Source: a bacterium | GTDB lineage: Bacteria > Patescibacteriota > CPR2 > UBA1875 > JAJYID01 | Direction of reading: 5' to 3' | Length of the DNA stretch: 15,312 nt | Assembly (NCBI GenBank): GCA_021823605.1 | Contig: JAKANV010000008.1 | Span: 1-15,312, forward strand | Shown here: positions 12,999-15,312 of the stretch, piece after piece | How positions within the stretch are numbered: the stretch's first letter is position 1 | Layout: each line of letters begins with the position of its first letter | The notes under the pieces: model-generated | Told to the model about the DNA's origin: nothing | Seen by the model: the letters and a program-made list of their open reading frames with translations, nothing else | The model's database searches: none | Position numbers and translations under genes: made by a program

Positions 12999-14006
12999 TT
13001 AATAGATACCCTCGAGTTCATAAAGTTGCCGGCTGGTTATAGATTTCTCTAAAAGCAAATCTCTAACCTTTGCCAGACCTCTTTCCTCAGATGCTCTGAC
13101 TGTATCGCCCGTTCTGACTCCGACAAGCCGGCCACGTTCTTTGACCATAAGCTTGGGAGATCCCCAGACACCATAATGTGCCTTTATCAGCTTCCTTTCC
13201 CTGTCGGGCAGCGATTCAACTGCGCGCTTGACCTCTCTCCTTAGGGAATAATGGTCAAGCGATGTGACTGCGGATATTTCCGTATCACCGGGAAGCGAAG
13301 AAAGTCCCTCAAGCAAATCGCCGTCTTGGCTTCTTGAATGAATCGAGTCAGGATTAGTAAGGAGAATGTCATCTAGGACATAGTTAATCCTATGGACACT
13401 TTCCCCGACTTCCTCCGCCACCTGCTCTATCGTCGGGTCAGAAGCGTTTCGAGCTCTTAACCTTCTCTCGGCTTTCCGAACCTTCGATTCAAGCTCCAAA
13501 TGACTTGCCGGAACCCTAATGAGACGGCCCCCAGATTCACGATATGCCCTTGTTAGCGCCCCCCTTATCCGCCACGTGGCATGAGTCTGGAATCTGTCAC
13601 CTTTAGTAATATCAAAGGTCTCAGCTGCCTCAAAGACACCGAAAACAGCTGTCTGCCGCCAATCCTCTTCTTCGAAATCGGGAACTTCCGTAAGCTGTGA
13701 GTTTTGAAGAACTCCATTAACAAGGTTGTGATACCTGTATAACAGTTCTTCTCTGACTTCCAGCTCCCGCCCATCCTGATAGTCTAGAGCCAGCTCTGTT
13801 CCCGGTTCAAAGACATAACCCTTTTGCTTTACAGCATCTGCAGAGGCATCTTTTACGAGCTTATGCCAGTAACCATCGAAGTACTGCCTGCCCATTTCCG
13901 AAAGCAATCCCAGAGAGTCCGGACACTTATGAATCTCCGGGTTGATAACTGAGATCTTTTTCAGGGAATGCACAACTTCTCGTCTTGTCAAAGTTTCTTG
14001 GAACAT
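12999..14006 (-). CDS. Divergent sigma70-family RNA polymerase sigma factor
   Basis: 335 residues. Region 2 is clear at about 90-168: core-binding YHNLVNGV, then GVFEAAETFD, GDRFQTHATWRIRGAL (-10 recognition and melting) and RLIRVPASH. Region 3 covers 170-212 with a helix-turn-helix PTIEQVAEEVGESVHRIN. Region 4 covers 256-317 with LPDRERKLIKAHYGVWG and a C-terminal helix GDTVRASEERGLAKVR. The last replaces the usual R-x-R-x-R-Q-I-E recognition helix, so -35 preference may differ. The first ~85 residues match no region 1.1 that I recognise. Probably an alternative (group 2/3-like) factor rather than the primary one, since the window's promoters are standard sigma70 types. Start ATG at 14006 with AGGTG 10 nt upstream. 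An out-of-frame ATG 8 nt earlier opens only an 8-codon frame. First gene of a three-gene unit. Confidence 0.88.
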   Translation of the reverse strand: MFQETLTRREVVHSLKKISVINPEIHKCPDSLGLLSEMGRQYFDGYWHKLVKDASADAVKQKGYVFEPGTELALDYQDGRELEVREELLYRYHNLVNGVLQNSQLTEVPDFEEEDWRQTAVFGVFEAAETFDITKGDRFQTHATWRIRGALTRAYRESGGRLIRVPASHLELESKVRKAERRLRARNASDPTIEQVAEEVGESVHRINYVLDDILLTNPDSIHSRSQDGDLLEGLSSLPGDTEISAVTSLDHYSLRREVKRAVESLPDRERKLIKAHYGVWGSPKLMVKERGRLVGVRTGDTVRASEERGLAKVRDLLLEKSITSRQLYELEGIY

Positions 14007-14054
14007 TTCTTCATTTCACCTCTTTTCCTTGTGAATGTTCGCGTTAATAAGAAT

Positions 14055-14073
14055 AGCCGGCCCCCTCCCGGCT
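14055..14073 (-). promoter_or_regulatory. Leader hairpin of the sigma-factor mRNA
   Basis: AGCCGG and CCGGCT (14073-14068 and 14060-14055 on the minus strand) form a 6-bp GC-rich stem with a GAGGGGG loop, roughly 20 nt into the predicted leader and about 50 nt before the start codon. There is no T-tract, so termination is unlikely. The G-rich loop could pair elsewhere or bind a protein; unproven. Confidence 0.4.
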
Positions 14074-14097
14074 TATAAACACTTACAACTTAAAGTT

Positions 14098-14126
14098 ATT
14101 ATACTATATTTTACCTACCTGTACAA
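14098..14126 (-). promoter_or_regulatory. Promoter of the sigma-factor unit
   Basis: Minus-strand TATAAT (14103-14098) with TTGTAC (14126-14121) exactly 17 bp upstream. The -10 is perfect, but only the first three -35 bases match. Predicted start near 14091 gives an ~85-nt leader. The -35 box abuts the CYTH gene stop codon. A perfect -10 with a poor -35 would also suit recognition by a factor with an altered region 4, so autoregulation is conceivable. Confidence 0.6.
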
Positions 14127-14687
14127 TTACTTGCGCCGCAACATTAATTCTGGCTTTCCGGCATCAAGCTCCCCGCCAATCTTAATTCCAAGAGAATTTA
14201 TAAACTCCCAGATCCTTTTCTTTTCCTCATTAACCTTATTTTCTTCAATATCATTCAAGCACTCCACTTCTAGAAATATACCTAAGTTTTCCACTTCTTC
14301 TAACACAATCTCATATTTCTCATTTCTGAAAATATGCTTTGTACATTTGATCTCCGTCAAAATTTCGGCCCCTAAATGCATTAATATGGCTTTTGTTGCC
14401 CCATAGTCTGATACCCCTGTTTCGTGTTCATCGGAGCATACCCAGGAACCATCGGGCTTAAAGTTATCCTTTTTATAAGTTAGATAAGAAATATTCCCCT
14501 TTTGTCTTAAACGAAATGAGTTTTCTAAACGACCCCCACTGGTAGGTTTCAAGTGCTCTCTTTTGGGATCAAAGAAATAAATATCATGTGTTTCTTTCTC
14601 ACCTTCAAATTTAAAACCCCTCAGAGATTTTAGGGCATTTTGTTTTGTATCCTTTACTTCTGTTAGTATCTCAACTTCTCTTTTCAT
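14127..14687 (-). CDS. CYTH-domain protein (class IV cyclase / triphosphatase family)
   Basis: 186 residues matching the CyaB/thiamine-triphosphatase tunnel fold: N-terminal MKREVEI (E4, E6), FRLRQKGN (58-65), LTYKKD (69-74), EHETGVSD (87-94), EIKCTKHIFR (112-121) and YEIVLEEVENLGIFLEVE (125-142). Members bind triphosphate and Mg2+ in the tunnel and act as inorganic or thiamine triphosphatases, or more rarely adenylate cyclases; the substrate cannot be read here. The first signature is normally ExExK, but this protein has E-V-E-I-L, lacking the lysine. The other basic and acidic tunnel residues look retained. It diverges from priA and is followed immediately by the sigma-unit promoter, so it is probably monocistronic. 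Confidence 0.87.
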   Translation of the reverse strand: MKREVEILTEVKDTKQNALKSLRGFKFEGEKETHDIYFFDPKREHLKPTSGGRLENSFRLRQKGNISYLTYKKDNFKPDGSWVCSDEHETGVSDYGATKAILMHLGAEILTEIKCTKHIFRNEKYEIVLEEVENLGIFLEVECLNDIEENKVNEEKKRIWEFINSLGIKIGGELDAGKPELMLRRK

Positions 14688-14701
14688 TTTTCTAAACCCT
14701 T

Positions 14702-14730
14702 TTTACATTTCTCATTATACATCTTACAAT
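14702..14730 (+). promoter_or_regulatory. Promoter of priA (leaderless)
   Basis: TTTACA (14702-14707), 17 bp, TACAAT (14725-14730), each five of six to consensus. The priA ATG is at 14738, where transcription should start, and no Shine-Dalgarno is present, so the message is probably leaderless. Confidence 0.65.
14714..14719 (-). promoter_or_regulatory. -10 box of the CYTH gene promoter
   Basis: Minus-strand TATAAT (14719-14714) with only a weak -35 candidate (TCCATA or TTCCAT) 17-18 bp upstream. It lies inside the spacer of the priA promoter on the other strand, so the two genes share one compact divergent promoter region and probably cannot be transcribed simultaneously. Confidence 0.5.
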
Positions 14731-14737
14731 AGTAGCT

Positions 14738-15312
14738 ATGGAATATGTATTGTGTGCCGTTTCGGGCGGCAGTGGAAAGCAGGATTTTTTTACATATAGC
14801 GTGCCTGAAGAATTGCAGAATCAACTTGCAATCGGGCATATTATTTCTTTGCCTTTTCGCGGAAAGAAGTCGGCTGGGATTGTTATTAAGGGGACAGAAA
14901 AACCCGACTTTGAAACAAGGGAAATCACCGGGATTATTTCGAATCCTCTGCCGGAACATCTGGTAAAACTCATCCCCTGGATGCGCGACCACTATGCATC
15001 ACCGGTTTCTGAAATTGTGAAAACTATCTTGCCAACCGGAGTTCTAAAAAAAAGAAGGGTTGTTAGCCCCCAGAAACTGCATCGTCAAATACGAAAAAGG
15101 CCAAAACTGACCATAAACCAGGCACAGATTGTTAAGGATGTTTTAGAGAAAAATGACAAACCGCATTTAGTCTTTGGAGTTACGGGTTCAGGAAAAACTG
15201 AAGTTTACTTGGATGTTCTAGAGGAAGTAATAAAGGTGGGAAAAGACGCTATTATTCTAGTTCCGGAGGTCGCCCTGACACCGCAAACTGTAACCAGGTT
15301 TGAGGAGAGATT
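14738..15312 (+). CDS. priA: Primosomal helicase PriA (5' part, runs off window)
   Basis: DEAH-like superfamily 2 helicase that reloads the replisome at stalled forks. I translated 191 codons from the ATG at 14738. Residues 1-70 resemble the 3'-DNA-end-binding domain (opening MEYVLCAV, then IGHIISLPFRGKKSAGIV), and 71-100 the segment WMRDHYASPVSEIVKTILP. The helicase domain begins about 124 (LTINQAQIVKDVL), with Walker A GVTGSGKTEVY (K153) and the LVPEVALTPQ motif at 174-183. In E. coli PriA the Walker lysine is near residue 230, and a winged-helix domain fills the gap, so that domain appears to be absent here. The zinc-binding and C-terminal parts lie outside the window. The ORF is open to the right edge. 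Confidence 0.95.
   Translation, partial: MEYVLCAVSGGSGKQDFFTYSVPEELQNQLAIGHIISLPFRGKKSAGIVIKGTEKPDFETREITGIISNPLPEHLVKLIPWMRDHYASPVSEIVKTILPTGVLKKRRVVSPQKLHRQIRKRPKLTINQAQIVKDVLEKNDKPHLVFGVTGSGKTEVYLDVLEEVIKVGKDAIILVPEVALTPQTVTRFEER

Noticed and set aside
13991..14014. Possible 8-codon upstream frame (ATG at 14014) overlapping the sigma start
   Set aside because: It is only 2 nt from the Shine-Dalgarno and eight codons long; chance occurrence is likely, and there is no sign of a regulatory peptide.
1..15312. Alternative genetic code (UGA recoded, as in some Patescibacteria)
   Set aside because: adk, ybeY, secD and the 108-aa gene end in TGA with correct family lengths, and tryptophans are TGG.
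1..15312. CRISPR array, tRNA/rRNA genes, insertion sequences or prophage genes
   Set aside because: No regularly spaced repeats, no cloverleaf with CCA-type acceptor, no transposase or phage protein signatures were seen on either strand.

Overview
The window looks like chromosome from a small-genome, moderately AT-rich bacterium using the standard bacterial code (TGA ends adk and secD, and tryptophan is TGG). Candidate Phyla Radiation/Patescibacteria is my best guess. It rests on densely packed housekeeping genes, a compact PriA that appears to lack its winged-helix domain, a tiny secreted lysozyme-fold protein, several promoters that leave little or no room for a leader, and many TTG starts. 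No single gene proves the affiliation. No phage, transposase, CRISPR, rRNA or tRNA was seen.

Layout, left to right. (1) Minus strand: the first 379 codons of ftsA (cell division) with its own sigma70 promoter, preceded by the tight operon rpsU-yqeY-ybeY-adk-map (ribosomal protein, GatB/YqeY protein, rRNA endonuclease, adenylate kinase, methionine aminopeptidase) and a HIT-family hydrolase gene. (2) 4095-4429: a non-coding stretch with a ~130-nt imperfect inverted repeat, a second hairpin and a perfect-consensus promoter. The promoter drives a secreted SLT/lysozyme-fold protein on the plus strand, which ends in a 13-bp bidirectional terminator. (3) Minus strand 5025-9301: recJ-hisS-mtaB (DNA repair exonuclease, histidyl-tRNA synthetase, tRNA t6A methylthiotransferase), probably one transcript. 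(4) Plus strand 9340-10093: two small genes of unknown function, each with its own promoter, strong Shine-Dalgarno and terminator. One encodes a four-cysteine zinc-ribbon protein. (5) Minus strand: secD-secF, accessory subunits of the Sec translocase. (6) Minus strand 12377-14126: a self-contained unit of a divergent sigma70-family factor, a 63-aa single-pass membrane protein and a 108-aa protein of unknown function. It has its own promoter and a UUCG-tetraloop terminator. (7) A CYTH-domain phosphohydrolase gene (minus) diverging from a partial priA (plus).

Two expression styles seem to coexist. Many housekeeping genes have weak or no Shine-Dalgarno, and some (priA, recJ, HIT) have a -10 box so close to the start codon that a leaderless mRNA is likely. 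The lineage-specific small genes, the sigma unit and rpsU have strong Shine-Dalgarno sequences. The two perfect TTGACA-17-TATAAT promoters belong to the secreted SLT protein and the zinc-ribbon protein. The sigma unit and the small plus-strand genes are also visibly richer in GC than their neighbours. The best candidates for something undescribed are the sigma/membrane-protein/108-aa unit, the two small plus-strand genes, and the inverted-repeat element at 4132-4262.
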